This document shows, piece after piece, positions 29,726-39,045 of a DNA stretch of 64,000 bases; position 1 is the stretch's first letter; each line of letters opens with the position of its first letter. The notes beneath the pieces were generated by a model that did not search any database, had not been told where the DNA came from, and saw nothing but the letters and a program-made list of their open reading frames with translations. Source of the DNA: Paracoccus laeviglucosivorans (GTDB taxonomy: Bacteria > Pseudomonadota > Alphaproteobacteria > Rhodobacterales > Rhodobacteraceae); assembly GCF_900182695.1 (NCBI RefSeq), contig NZ_FXTK01000004.1, forward strand, positions 248,001 to 312,000, given 5' to 3'. Made by a program: the position numbers and the translations under genes.

Positions 29726-31108
29726 ATGGGCAACGGAACGGACATGGGCGAAATGGACAATATCTGGGGGCAGGCACGTGAGGAACTTCAAAAGATCGTC
29801 GGGGCGGACAGCTTCACGACCTGGATCGAGCCGCTGAAGCTGACCGAGGTTGACGAAGGCACTGCCTTTATCGCCAGCCCCACCCGCTTTCTGTCCGACT
29901 GGGTTTCGCGCCACTACAGCGATGAAATCCTGAAGGTGCTGGACCGCCTTGGTGCGCCCGTCCATCGCCTGAGCTTCGAGACGCGCAGCCAGCCCAGCCG
30001 CCCAGCCCAGGCCGCCGCCCCCGAAGAACCGCGCCGTGCCGCCCCGCGCGCCGCCGCTGCCGAGGAGGAACTGGCAGCGCCGCTGGATCAGCGTTTCACC
30101 TTTGACAACTTTGTCGTGGGCAAGCCCAACGAACTGGCCCATGCCGCCGCGCGCCGCGTGGCCGAAGGTGGGCCGGTGACCTTCAACCCGCTGTTCCTTT
30201 ACGGTGGCGTGGGTCTGGGCAAAACGCACCTGATGCACGCCATCGCCCGCGAAACGCAGCTGCGTCAGCCCGATGCCCGCGTGCTGTATCTGTCGGCCGA
30301 ACAGTTCATGTATCGCTTTGTTCAGGCGCTGCGCGACCGCACCGTCATGGATTTCAAGGAACTGTTCCGCACCGTGTCCGTGCTGATGGTTGATGACGTG
30401 CAGTTCATCGCGGGCAAGGATTCAACGCAGGAAGAATTCTTCCACACGTTCAACACGTTGGTCGATCAGGGCAAGCAGATCGTCATTTCCGCCGATCGCG
30501 CGCCGGGCGAGATCAAGGACATGGAGGAACGTATCAAGTCGCGCCTGCAATGCGGCCTGGTCGTCGATCTGCACCCGACCGATTACGAACTGCGTCTGGG
30601 CATCCTGCAATCCAAGACCGATTCCTTCCGCGTGCAATATCCGGGCCTGCAACTTGCGCCGGGCGTGCTGGAATTTCTGGCGCATCGCATCACCTCGAAC
30701 GTGCGCGTGCTGGAAGGCGCGCTGCAGCGCTTGTTCGCATTCGCCAGCCTGATGGGCCGGGAAATCACGCTGGACATGACGCAGGAATGTCTGGCCGACA
30801 TCCTGCGCGCCAATGACCGCAAAGTCTCGATCGAGGAAATCCAGCGCAAGGTCGCGGAACATTACAACGTGCGCCTGTCGGACCTGATCGGCCCAAAGCG
30901 CGTGCGCACCGTCGCCCGCCCCCGCCAGATCGCGATGTATCTGGCTAAGCAGATGACCTCTAGGTCGCTGCCGGAAATCGGGCGGCGTTTCGGCGGGCGC
31001 GATCACACCACGATTATGCACGGCGTCAAGAAAATCGAGGAGCTGCGCAGCGCCGATCGCAGCCTTGCCGAAGACATCGACCTGCTACGTCGTCTTCTGG
31101 AAGCCTGA
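29726..31108 (+). CDS. dnaA: Chromosomal replication initiator DnaA
   Basis: DnaA opens the replication origin as an ATP-dependent oligomer. Domain I (about 10-80) has DNIWGQAREELQKIVGADSF and TTWIEPLKL. A Pro/Ala-rich linker (about 86-120) follows. The AAA+ domain has Walker A GGVGLGKT near 160-167 and Walker B LMVDDVQF. Domain IV carries the DNA-binding signature RDHTTIMHGVKKIEEL. With the ATG at 29726 the length is 460; nearby in-frame ATGs at 29744 and 29753 are also possible, the first having a better-spaced GGA. It is followed by dnaN and recF, the classic order. Confidence 0.97.
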   Translation: MGNGTDMGEMDNIWGQAREELQKIVGADSFTTWIEPLKLTEVDEGTAFIASPTRFLSDWVSRHYSDEILKVLDRLGAPVHRLSFETRSQPSRPAQAAAPEEPRRAAPRAAAAEEELAAPLDQRFTFDNFVVGKPNELAHAAARRVAEGGPVTFNPLFLYGGVGLGKTHLMHAIARETQLRQPDARVLYLSAEQFMYRFVQALRDRTVMDFKELFRTVSVLMVDDVQFIAGKDSTQEEFFHTFNTLVDQGKQIVISADRAPGEIKDMEERIKSRLQCGLVVDLHPTDYELRLGILQSKTDSFRVQYPGLQLAPGVLEFLAHRITSNVRVLEGALQRLFAFASLMGREITLDMTQECLADILRANDRKVSIEEIQRKVAEHYNVRLSDLIGPKRVRTVARPRQIAMYLAKQMTSRSLPEIGRRFGGRDHTTIMHGVKKIEELRSADRSLAEDIDLLRRLLEA

Positions 31109-31210
31109 GCCTCCTTGATCCTTGACCCGACGGGCAAATCTGCCACATTGCCCGTCAACCGCGCGGGCGATATTCTGGCCAGCCGCGCGACAGAGACATA
31201 AGGACCGACC

Positions 31211-32329
31211 ATGAAATTCGCGATCGAACGTGCCGATCTGGTGAAGGCAGTTTCTCAGGCCCAGTCCGTTGTCGAGCGGCGCAACACCATCCCGATCCTC
31301 GCGAACGTCCTGATCGAAGCGACGGCGGATGGGGTCAGCTTCCGCGCCACCGATCTGGATACGGAAATCGTCTATCGCACGACCGCCCAGATCCAGCAGC
31401 CCGGCGCGACCACGGTGTCGGCCAGCATGCTTAACGACATTTCGCGCAAATTGCCCGATGGGGCGCTGGTGCAACTGACACTGGACGCCGCCTCGCAACG
31501 GCTGACCGTGCAGGCAGGGCGTTCGAATTTCAGCCTTGCGACGCTGCCGCGCGAGGATTTTCCGGTCATGTCCTCGTCCGAATATTCGGCGAATTTTGCG
31601 GCCCCCGCCTCGATCTTGCGCCGGCTTTACGACAAGTCGAAATTCGCCATCTCGAACGAAGAGACGCGCTATTACCTGAACGGCGTCTATATGCATGTGG
31701 CGCAGGGCGAAGACGGTCCCGCGCTGCGCTGCGTGGCGACCGACGGCCACCGTCTGGCTCGGATCGACGCCGCCCTGCCCGATGGTGCCGCCGACATGCC
31801 GGGCGTCATCGTGCCGCGCAAGACCGTCACGGAATTGCGCAAGCTGCTGGATGATGACGATACCGAGATCGCGGTTTCCGTCAGCGAAACCAAGGTGCGT
31901 TTCGCGACGCCGACGATCACGCTGACCTCGAAGGTCATCGACGGGACGTTCCCCGATTACAGCCGCGTCATCCCTTCGGGCAATACCCGCAAGCTCGAGG
32001 TGGATGCAGGCGATTTCGCCAAGGCCGTGGACCGTGTAGCCACCGTCAGCAGCGAACGTTCCCGCGCCGTCAAGCTGGCCTTGGACGAAGACCGGCTGGT
32101 GCTGTCCGTCAACGCCCCTGATAGCGGCGCGGCAGATGAAGAACTGCCCGTGGCTTACGCAGATGAGCCGCTGGAAATCGGCTTCAACGCCAAATACCTG
32201 CATGAAATCGCGGGCCAGATCGACCGCGAGAATGCGGTCTTCCTGTTCAACGGATCGGGCGATGCGGCGCTGATCCGCGAGGGCGGCGATACCAGCGCCG
32301 TCTATGTCGTCATGCCGATGCGCGTGTGA
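31211..32329 (+). CDS. dnaN: DNA polymerase III sliding clamp (beta subunit)
   Basis: The beta clamp encircles DNA and gives polymerase III its processivity. The 372-residue protein shows the three-domain clamp fold: MKFAIERADLVKAVSQAQSV at the N-terminus, ATDGHRLARIDA in the second domain, TLTSKVIDGTFPDYSRVIP before the third, and the C-terminal YVVMPMRV that ends beta clamps. It starts at ATG 31211 with AAGGACC upstream. The last bases overlap recF: the dnaN end and the recF GTG start share four bases (GTGA). Confidence 0.98.
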   Translation: MKFAIERADLVKAVSQAQSVVERRNTIPILANVLIEATADGVSFRATDLDTEIVYRTTAQIQQPGATTVSASMLNDISRKLPDGALVQLTLDAASQRLTVQAGRSNFSLATLPREDFPVMSSSEYSANFAAPASILRRLYDKSKFAISNEETRYYLNGVYMHVAQGEDGPALRCVATDGHRLARIDAALPDGAADMPGVIVPRKTVTELRKLLDDDDTEIAVSVSETKVRFATPTITLTSKVIDGTFPDYSRVIPSGNTRKLEVDAGDFAKAVDRVATVSSERSRAVKLALDEDRLVLSVNAPDSGAADEELPVAYADEPLEIGFNAKYLHEIAGQIDRENAVFLFNGSGDAALIREGGDTSAVYVVMPMRV

Positions 32330-33399
32330 CGCTTCACAGCCTGCACCTGACCCAGTTTCGCAGCTGGTCACGTCTGGAAATCACGCTTGATCACCGCCCT
32401 GTCGCCATTCATGGGCCGAACGGGGCGGGCAAGACCAATATCCTTGAAGCCATTTCCATGCTGGCACCCGGTCGCGGAATGCGTGGGGCCATGCCCGCCG
32501 ATCAGGCCCGCAAGGGGCCGGATGTCGGCTGGCAGATCCGTGCGCTGATCGGCGAACGGCAGGTCCAGACCCGCGCCCTGCCCGGTCTCGCGCGCGAGGT
32601 GACGGTCGATGACAAGGCCAGCACGCAGCTTGCGCTGGGGCGGCTGATGCGGGTGATCTGGCTGACACCCGCGATGGACCGCCTGTGGACCGACGCGCCC
32701 GAAACGCGCCGCCGCTTTCTGGACCGCGTGACGCTGAGCTTTACCCCCGCCCATGCCGAAGACGCGCTTGGCTATGAAAAGGCCATGCGCGAACGAAACC
32801 GCCTTCTGCGCGACGAGGTGCGGGACGCGGGCTGGTATCGGGCGCTGGAATTGCAGATGGCCGATATGGGCGCGGCGATCACCCGCAACCGTCTGGACGC
32901 GATTGCGCGAATCATGGCGGCGCAGGACGGGGCCGCGACCGCCTTTCCCGCAGCCCATTTGACCTTGCTGGCGGGCGAAGGCTGCGCAGATGATCCCGAC
33001 CCTGAAAGCATTACCGCGCGGCTGGCCCAGACGCGAGACCGCGACATGGCCGCCGGTCGCACGCTGACCGGCCCGCATCGCGCCGATCTGGGCGCGCATT
33101 GGGGGCCGCAGGACATGCCCGCCGCGCTGTCTTCCACCGGAGAGCAGAAGGCGCTGCTTTTGTCGCTGATCCTGGCCAACGCCCGCGCACTGGCGGATGA
33201 GCGCCCGGTCCTGCTGCTGGACGAGGTGGCGGCGCATCTGGATGCCGACCGCCGGGCCGCGCTTTATGATGAAATCACCGGCCTGTCCGCCCAGACCTTC
33301 CTGACCGGGACCGGGCCGGAATTGTTCGAGACGCTGCAAACCCGCGCGCAATTCCTAAGCATCGCGCGCGATGGCGATACATCACGGATCGACGATTAG
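32326..33399 (+). CDS. recF: DNA replication and repair protein RecF
   Basis: RecF is an SMC-like ATPase that with RecO and RecR loads RecA at gaps. The Walker A motif HGPNGAGKTNILEA is at residues 29-42, the ABC signature in ALSSTGEQKALLLSLIL and Walker B in PVLLLDEVAAHLDADRR. The start is GTG at 32326, overlapping the dnaN stop. The length of 357 residues is normal. The gene ends in an 18-base tail-to-tail overlap with adenine deaminase. The gyrB gene that often follows recF is not here. Confidence 0.96.
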   Translation: MTLHSLHLTQFRSWSRLEITLDHRPVAIHGPNGAGKTNILEAISMLAPGRGMRGAMPADQARKGPDVGWQIRALIGERQVQTRALPGLAREVTVDDKASTQLALGRLMRVIWLTPAMDRLWTDAPETRRRFLDRVTLSFTPAHAEDALGYEKAMRERNRLLRDEVRDAGWYRALELQMADMGAAITRNRLDAIARIMAAQDGAATAFPAAHLTLLAGEGCADDPDPESITARLAQTRDRDMAAGRTLTGPHRADLGAHWGPQDMPAALSSTGEQKALLLSLILANARALADERPVLLLDEVAAHLDADRRAALYDEITGLSAQTFLTGTGPELFETLQTRAQFLSIARDGDTSRIDD

Positions 33400-35163
33400 A
33401 TCGACCAGTTCAAAACTGCGCACATCGACGATACCAAGGTCCGAGATGCGCAGCTCTGGGATGACCACCAACGCCAGCAGAACATGCTGCATTACCGCGT
33501 TGTTCAACTGGCAGCCGCAATTCTGCATCGCCTTGACGATGGCTTGGGCATCGCGCGCCACTTCCATTGCGGGTTGATCCGACATAAGGCCCGCGATGGG
33601 CAGGTGCACCGTCGCCAGTTCCACACCGTCGCGAAATACCGTGACGCCGCCCCCGATGTCACCCAGATGGTTCGCCGCCGCCGCCATGCTGGCCCGGTCC
33701 GTTCCGACCACGATCATATGGTGGCTGTCATGCGCCACGGTCGAGGCGACAGCGACCCGCCCCTGATAGCCGAAACCGGACACGAAGCCGTTGACCACGC
33801 CGCCCGTGCCACGATGCCGTTCGACCAGCGCGATGTGGCAGGTATCGCCCTGCGCCTGAATCACGCCGCCTGTGATGGGCAGTTCCGCCGTCAGCGCCTT
33901 GGTCGGAGCCTGATTTTCGACCACCCCGATCACGCGGACCTGCGCGCTCTGCCCCTGCGCCGCGACGGCGAAATCATCGGCCACCAGCGCCCGCCCCAGA
34001 TGGACCGAGTTGCGCGCCGCATCGGGCCAGTCGATCCGAGGGCAATCGACCAGCAATTGCCCGGCTTCGGCGACGACCTGCCCCTGCGCCACGACCAGCT
34101 CGATCGGCAGGGTCGCAAGATCGCTGGTCAAGATCACATCGGCCCGCCGCCCCGGCGTGATGCTGCCCAATTCACGCTCCAGCCCGAAATGGCTGGCGGC
34201 GTTGATCGTGGCCATCTGGATCGCGACCAGCGGGTCGCAGCCGCAGTCGATGGCGTGGCGCACCACGCGGTCCATATGACCGTCATGGACCAGCGTGCCG
34301 GAATGACTGTCATCGGTGCACAGGATGAAGAAACGCGGGTCGAGCCCCTTTTCGGTGATCGCGGTGATCTGCGTCTGCACGTCATACCACGCGCTGCCCA
34401 GCCGCATCATGCAGCCCATGCCCTGACGGACGCGGGCGATACCCTGAGCCTCGGTCGTGGTTTCATGATCATCCGCCGCGCCGCCCGCGACATAGGCGTG
34501 GAAAGGCCGGCCCAGATCGGGGCTGGCATAATGTCCGCCGACCGTCTTGCCCGCGGCGCGGGTTGCGGCGATCTCGGCCAGCATCTGGCGGTCGCCTGCG
34601 GCCACGCCGGGAAAGTTCATCATCTCACCCAGACCGATGATGCCGTCCCAGCCCATGGCCTGAGCTACCTCGCCCTCGGTGATGGGCTGGCCGGTGGTTT
34701 CCAGACCGGGGGCCGAGGGTGCGCAGCTTGGCATCTGCGTGAACATGCTGATGGGTTGGATCAGCGACTCGTCCCGCATCAGCCGCACGCCTTCCAGCCC
34801 CATGACATTCGCAATCTCATGCGGGTCGTGGAAAATCGTCGTGGTGCCATGCGGGATGACGGCGGCGGCGAAACCGGCGGGCGTCAGCATCCCCGATTCC
34901 ACGTGCATATGCGCGTCGATCAGTCCCGGCACCATGAAGCGTCCCTGCGCGTCGATCACCTGCGTCTCCGGCCCGATCGCGGAGCCTGCATCGGGGCCGA
35001 CATAGGCGATGCGGCCACAGGCCACCGCCACATCCGTCGCAGGGATGGTTTCGCGGGTATGGACATTGACCCAGACGCCGCCCCGGATCACCAGATCGGC
35101 GGGCGCGCGGCCTGCCGCGATCTCTACCAGTCTTGCCTGTGCCTCGATCCAGGGTTTCAACAT
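33382..35163 (-). CDS. ade: Adenine deaminase
   Basis: This amidohydrolase converts adenine to hypoxanthine in purine salvage. The metal site HMH is at residues 85-87 in PGLIDAHMHVESGM, the sequence GTTTIFHDPHEIANVMG follows, and CTDDSHSGTLVHDGH carries later metal ligands; the adenine deaminase C-terminal domain with VAHDSHHMIVVGTD is complete. The ATG at 35163 (MLKPWIEAQARLV) has AAGGAG seven bases upstream, which fixes the start; reading further upstream would enter the divergent recO gene. The length of 593 residues is normal for this family. Confidence 0.95.
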   Translation of the reverse strand: MLKPWIEAQARLVEIAAGRAPADLVIRGGVWVNVHTRETIPATDVAVACGRIAYVGPDAGSAIGPETQVIDAQGRFMVPGLIDAHMHVESGMLTPAGFAAAVIPHGTTTIFHDPHEIANVMGLEGVRLMRDESLIQPISMFTQMPSCAPSAPGLETTGQPITEGEVAQAMGWDGIIGLGEMMNFPGVAAGDRQMLAEIAATRAAGKTVGGHYASPDLGRPFHAYVAGGAADDHETTTEAQGIARVRQGMGCMMRLGSAWYDVQTQITAITEKGLDPRFFILCTDDSHSGTLVHDGHMDRVVRHAIDCGCDPLVAIQMATINAASHFGLERELGSITPGRRADVILTSDLATLPIELVVAQGQVVAEAGQLLVDCPRIDWPDAARNSVHLGRALVADDFAVAAQGQSAQVRVIGVVENQAPTKALTAELPITGGVIQAQGDTCHIALVERHRGTGGVVNGFVSGFGYQGRVAVASTVAHDSHHMIVVGTDRASMAAAANHLGDIGGGVTVFRDGVELATVHLPIAGLMSDQPAMEVARDAQAIVKAMQNCGCQLNNAVMQHVLLALVVIPELRISDLGIVDVRSFELVDLIVDP

Positions 35164-35226
35164 GGCTGTCTCCTTGTCCATTCCGCCCAATTTGCGGCAG
35201 GGTGATTGCGAAGGAAAGGTGAATGC

Positions 35227-35943
35227 ATGGAATGGCACGGTGAGGCAAGCGTGATGCGGACCCGCAGGCACGGCGAAAACGCTGTGATCCTGACGGTGCT
35301 GGCACGCGATGCGGGGCTGGTCTCGGGGGTGGTTCCCGGCGGCGCCAGCGCAAAGCGCGCCGCCATGCTGCAACCCGGCAATCGCATCAGCCTGCGCTGG
35401 CGGGCGCGGCTTGAGGATCAGCTGGGCACCTTCAGCGCCGAACCTGCGCGCGCCCGTCCCGGTCTGCTGAACAGCGCCGATGCCTTGGCGGGCATCAACG
35501 CGGTGACGGGACTTCTGACCTATGCCCTGCCCGAACGCGACCCCCATCCGCGCCTGACCGACGCGACCGAGGCGCTGATGGACCGCATGGATACCGGCGA
35601 CCCATGGGCCGAGGATTATCTGCGATGGGAGCTGGGCCTGCTGGATGAGTTGGGCTTTGGCCTTGATCTGGGCAGTTGCGCCGTGACCGGATCGCGCGAC
35701 GGTCTGGCCTATGTCAGCCCGCGTTCGGGTCGTGCGGTCAGCGCACAGGCGGCGGGTGATTGGGCACCCAAGCTGTTGCCTTTGCCCGCGATGCTTGGCG
35801 GGCGCGGCAATGGCGGGGTCGCGGACGCCCTGGCGCTGACGGGGTATTTTCTGGAAACCCGGCTGGCCGAGCTTCACGCAGGCAAGCCCCTGCCGCCATC
35901 GCGCGCCAGACTGGTTGCGCGGCTGATGGCGGCAGAGCGGTGA
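35227..35943 (+). CDS. recO: DNA repair protein RecO
   Basis: RecO anneals single strands and, with RecF and RecR, loads RecA onto SSB-coated DNA. The N-terminal OB-fold begins MEWHGEASVMRTRRHGENAV and is followed by the helical C-terminal domain with WELGLLDELGFGLDLGSCAVTG, the usual RecO signature; the zinc Cys pattern of some homologues is reduced here to one visible Cys in that motif. The start ATG at 35227 was chosen for the conserved MEWHGE opening. The length is 238 residues. It ends at 35943, directly abutting the convergent META gene, and is divergent from ade with a 63-base spacer. Confidence 0.93.
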   Translation: MEWHGEASVMRTRRHGENAVILTVLARDAGLVSGVVPGGASAKRAAMLQPGNRISLRWRARLEDQLGTFSAEPARARPGLLNSADALAGINAVTGLLTYALPERDPHPRLTDATEALMDRMDTGDPWAEDYLRWELGLLDELGFGLDLGSCAVTGSRDGLAYVSPRSGRAVSAQAAGDWAPKLLPLPAMLGGRGNGGVADALALTGYFLETRLAELHAGKPLPPSRARLVARLMAAER

Positions 35944-36366
35944 TCACTGTTCCTTGCGGTAGCCCGGCTCATAGGTCAGGTAGGTCGGGCCGGTGATGAT
36001 CAGCACGCCACCCTCATATTTGATGCCATCGGCCTGTGACAGCGCCTCGAAATAGCGGTTCTCAAGGCGGCCGGCATTGCCCGAACAGGCCATGCGGGTG
36101 TTGGTCACCGCACCCAGCTTGAAGGCCGGCGGTTCGGCGGTCTGGGGCGCGTTATAGTGGTTGCAGGGCGCCTGCCCGGAAAGCGAGCCATCCGCCTCGA
36201 TCGTCAGGCCGACATTGCGCTGGGGCACGGTATCCGAACCGATCCCCACCAGAACATATTGCCCGGTCGGGATGTTATGCGCCGGATCGGTCGGCGCGGC
36301 AGGTTCGCAGGCGGCCAGCGCGGTGACGGCAGCCAGCGCGGCAGAAAGGGTCAGGATACGGGTCAT
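35944..36366 (-). CDS. META/HslJ-type lipoprotein
   Basis: A 140-residue small lipoprotein. The signal sequence ends in a lipobox with Cys20 (TALAAC), so it should be lipid-anchored and, lacking an obvious Asp at +2, sorted to the outer membrane. The mature part has GQYVLVGIGSDTVP, GSLSGQAPCNHYNA and NTRMACSGNAGRLENRYFEAL, which match the META domain with its conserved pair of cysteines and NxY pattern found in HslJ. The function of these proteins is not known beyond envelope stress links. ATG 36366 is used because the signal peptide begins there; 36378 would add four residues. Confidence 0.85.
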   Translation of the reverse strand: MTRILTLSAALAAVTALAACEPAAPTDPAHNIPTGQYVLVGIGSDTVPQRNVGLTIEADGSLSGQAPCNHYNAPQTAEPPAFKLGAVTNTRMACSGNAGRLENRYFEALSQADGIKYEGGVLIITGPTYLTYEPGYRKEQ

Positions 36367-36444
36367 ATGAGGCTCCATTCTGTCATGTTGCGGCCATAAT
36401 GCCCGAACGCCCCCCGCTGTCCAGCCGGAGGCGATATTTTCCCG

Positions 36445-38097
36445 CTACCCCAGTAACCTGCGTGCAATAACCTGAGCCTGAATCTCGGCGGCACCCTCGA
36501 AGATGTTCAGGATACGGGCGTCGCACAGCACGCGGCTGATGGTGTATTCCAGCGCAAACCCGTTTCCGCCGTGGATCTGCAGCGCATTATCGGCCGAGGA
36601 CCACGCCACCCGTGCGCCCAGCAGCTTGGCCATCCCAGCCTCAAGATCGCAGCGGCGACCGTGATCCTTTTCCCAGGCGCTGAAATAGGTCAGCTGGCGG
36701 GCGATCATGATTTCCACCGCCATCATGGCCAGCTTGTCGGCCACGCGCGGAAACTGCACCAACGAGCGCCCGAACTGCTTGCGGTCCAGCGCATATTGCA
36801 GCCCGGTCTCGCACGCGGACTGGGCCACCCCCACAGCACGAGCAGCGGTCTGAATACGGGCGGATTCAAAGGTTTCCATCAACTGTTTAAAGCCGCGTCC
36901 AGGTTCGCCGCCCAACAGGTTTTCGCCGCGCACCCGGAACCCGTCAAATGCCAGTTCGTATTCCTTCATGCCGCGATAGCCCAGCACCTCGATCTCACCC
37001 CCCGTCATGCCGGGGGTCGGGAACGGCTCGTTATCCGTGCCGGGGGTCTTTTCGGCCAGAAACATCGACAGCCCGCGCCAGTCGCTGCTGGCCGGGTCGG
37101 TCCGGGCCAGAAGCGTCATCACATGGGTGCGCTGCGCATGGGTGATCCATGTCTTGTTGCCGGTGACAACCCAATCGTCACCGTCCTGCACGGCCCGCGT
37201 CCGCAGGCTACCAAGGTCCGAGCCGGTATTTGGCTCGGTAAACACAGCCGTCGACAATATTTCGCCCGAGGCCAGACCGGGCAGCCATTTCGCCTTTTGC
37301 GCCTCTGTCCCGCCGCACAGGATCAGCTCTGCGGCAATCTCGCTGCGCGTGCCCAGCGAGCCTACGCCGATATAGCCGCGCGACAATTCCTCGGTCACGA
37401 CCGCCATCGAGGCTTTGGACAGGCCCAAGCCCCCATATTCTTCTGGGATGGTCAGCCCGAAAACGCCAAGTTCGGCCAGTTCCTGAATGATTTCAATGGG
37501 GATCAACTGATCCGTCAGGTGCCATTCATGGGCGTTCGGGATCACGCGTTCATCGGCATAGCGACGGAACTGGTCGCGGATCATCTCCAGTTCCTCGTCC
37601 AGACCCGAGGCGCCAAAGGTCGCACGGCCCTGATTTTCCTGCATCAAGGCCACAAGTTCGGCACGTGCGGCAGGGGTGTTTCCGGCCATCAGGCGGCGCA
37701 AATCGGCATCGGGCTGCCAGTCCAGCCCAAGATCCGACAGGCGGGCGAATTCCGTCTGGCTCATCGGGATGCCGCCCGCGATCTGGGACAGGTATTCGCC
37801 CAGACCGATCTGCAGGATCAGCGCCTCGGCCCGGCCCAAGCCGACCGTTTGCGCCAGACGGTCCGCCCAACCCGTAAGCTGGCGCAACGATTCGACATAG
37901 GTGGCCAGCCAGGACAGCGCATGGGCCGCGTGCTGATGTTCGTCCAAAAGCGCGGGATCAGGCTTGCCCGCTGGTGCCACAAGGGCGCGCAAAGCTTCGG
38001 TCGCATCGGTCAAAATCACGCCAAGGCCGGGCATCGCGGCCTTGGCGGCATCAAGCAGGGCGGCGGGCTGGTCGGCCATGGCAGGCGCATCCTTCAT
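36445..38097 (-). CDS. mcd: Probable (2S)-methylsuccinyl-CoA dehydrogenase
   Basis: An FAD-dependent acyl-CoA dehydrogenase that probably oxidises (2S)-methylsuccinyl-CoA to mesaconyl-CoA in the ethylmalonyl-CoA pathway for acetyl-CoA assimilation. The evidence is the 550-residue length with a helical N-terminal extension of about 160 residues before the standard fold, which begins near LDEELEMIRDQFRRYADE. That extension is the hallmark of this enzyme; ordinary acyl-CoA dehydrogenases are about 380 residues. Family motifs are TAVFTEPNTGSDLGSLRT (flavin), QIHGGNGFALEY, and the catalytic-base region ILNIFEGAAEIQ. The ATG at 38097 has AGGGG eight bases upstream; another at 38103 is too close to it. 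A different substrate remains possible. Confidence 0.78.
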   Translation of the reverse strand: MKDAPAMADQPAALLDAAKAAMPGLGVILTDATEALRALVAPAGKPDPALLDEHQHAAHALSWLATYVESLRQLTGWADRLAQTVGLGRAEALILQIGLGEYLSQIAGGIPMSQTEFARLSDLGLDWQPDADLRRLMAGNTPAARAELVALMQENQGRATFGASGLDEELEMIRDQFRRYADERVIPNAHEWHLTDQLIPIEIIQELAELGVFGLTIPEEYGGLGLSKASMAVVTEELSRGYIGVGSLGTRSEIAAELILCGGTEAQKAKWLPGLASGEILSTAVFTEPNTGSDLGSLRTRAVQDGDDWVVTGNKTWITHAQRTHVMTLLARTDPASSDWRGLSMFLAEKTPGTDNEPFPTPGMTGGEIEVLGYRGMKEYELAFDGFRVRGENLLGGEPGRGFKQLMETFESARIQTAARAVGVAQSACETGLQYALDRKQFGRSLVQFPRVADKLAMMAVEIMIARQLTYFSAWEKDHGRRCDLEAGMAKLLGARVAWSSADNALQIHGGNGFALEYTISRVLCDARILNIFEGAAEIQAQVIARRLLG

Positions 38098-38245
38098 CGG
38101 CATTTCCCCTATGCGGCAATGCAGCATGTTTAGCCGCTTCGCAGCGTTCGCGCAACTATCATGCCAATTGCTGGCATAAAAAGAACGATTGTAACCTTCG
38201 CGATCCCGCTTGCATCCGGTCGCACAGCGGTTATCCCATGCTGCC

Positions 38246-39007
38246 ATGTTCGGCCTTGATCCCTTTCACCTATGGACCGCCATTGCCGTCACGCTGTTTG
38301 CGGGCTTCGTGAAGGGCGCGATCGGCTTTGCGATGCCCATTATCATGGTGTCGGTGCTTGGATCGTTCCTGACCGCGCAGCAGGCATTGGCTGCGGTCAT
38401 CCTGCCTGTCCTGATCACTAACATTCATCAGGCACTGCGGCATGGCTGGGGTCCGGCTTGGCAGGCCGTGGTCAGCTATCGCTGGCATATCGGCGCAGTA
38501 CTGGCGATGATCCCGGTCAGTGCGGGGCTTGCGACCTTAATTCCGCAATGGCTGATGTATGGGCTGCTGGGCCTGCCGATCACGCTATATGCGGTCTGGC
38601 AGCTGACCGGGCGCAGCATGGTGGTGCCGCTGCATCACCGGCGCCGGGCCGAGATCGTCACGGGCATCATCGGCGGGCTTTACGGCGGCATCTCGGGTAT
38701 CTGGGGGCCGCCGCTGATCGTATTCCTGCTGTCCACCAACGTCCCCAAGGAAGAACAGATGCGCGTGCAGGGCGTCGTGTTCTTTCTGGGCGCTGCGGTT
38801 CTTAGCGTCACCCATATCCAGACCGGCGTGCTAAATGCCGACAGCCTGCCGTTTTCGGCGCTGCTGGTCATTCCGGCGATCATCGGCATGGCCATCGGCT
38901 ATCTGGCGCATGACCGGCTGGACATCGCCCAGTTCCGGCGCTGGACGCTGATCCTGCTGGTGCTGACGGGCCTGAATCTGCTGCGGCGCGCGCTGGAGCT
39001 TTTCTGA
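38246..39007 (+). CDS. TauE/SafE family membrane exporter
   Basis: A 253-residue protein with about seven to eight membrane helices. The repeats [18 protein letters not shown] near residue 17 and [20 protein letters not shown] near residue 142 are the paired TauE/SafE (DUF81) motifs. Members export sulfite or organosulfur and carboxylate anions; the substrate here is unknown. The start ATG at 38246 ([15 protein letters not shown]) puts a helix near the N-terminus; an earlier TTG at 38210 would add 12 residues. It is divergent from mcd with a 148-base spacer and is followed by dapE after 38 bases. Confidence 0.88.
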   Translation: MFGLDPFHLWTAIAVTLFAGFVKGAIGFAMPIIMVSVLGSFLTAQQALAAVILPVLITNIHQALRHGWGPAWQAVVSYRWHIGAVLAMIPVSAGLATLIPQWLMYGLLGLPITLYAVWQLTGRSMVVPLHHRRRAEIVTGIIGGLYGGISGIWGPPLIVFLLSTNVPKEEQMRVQGVVFFLGAAVLSVTHIQTGVLNADSLPFSALLVIPAIIGMAIGYLAHDRLDIAQFRRWTLILLVLTGLNLLRRALELF

Positions 39008-39045
39008 CGCGCGGTGTAACCCTGCCTCCACGACAGGAGGCCGCT

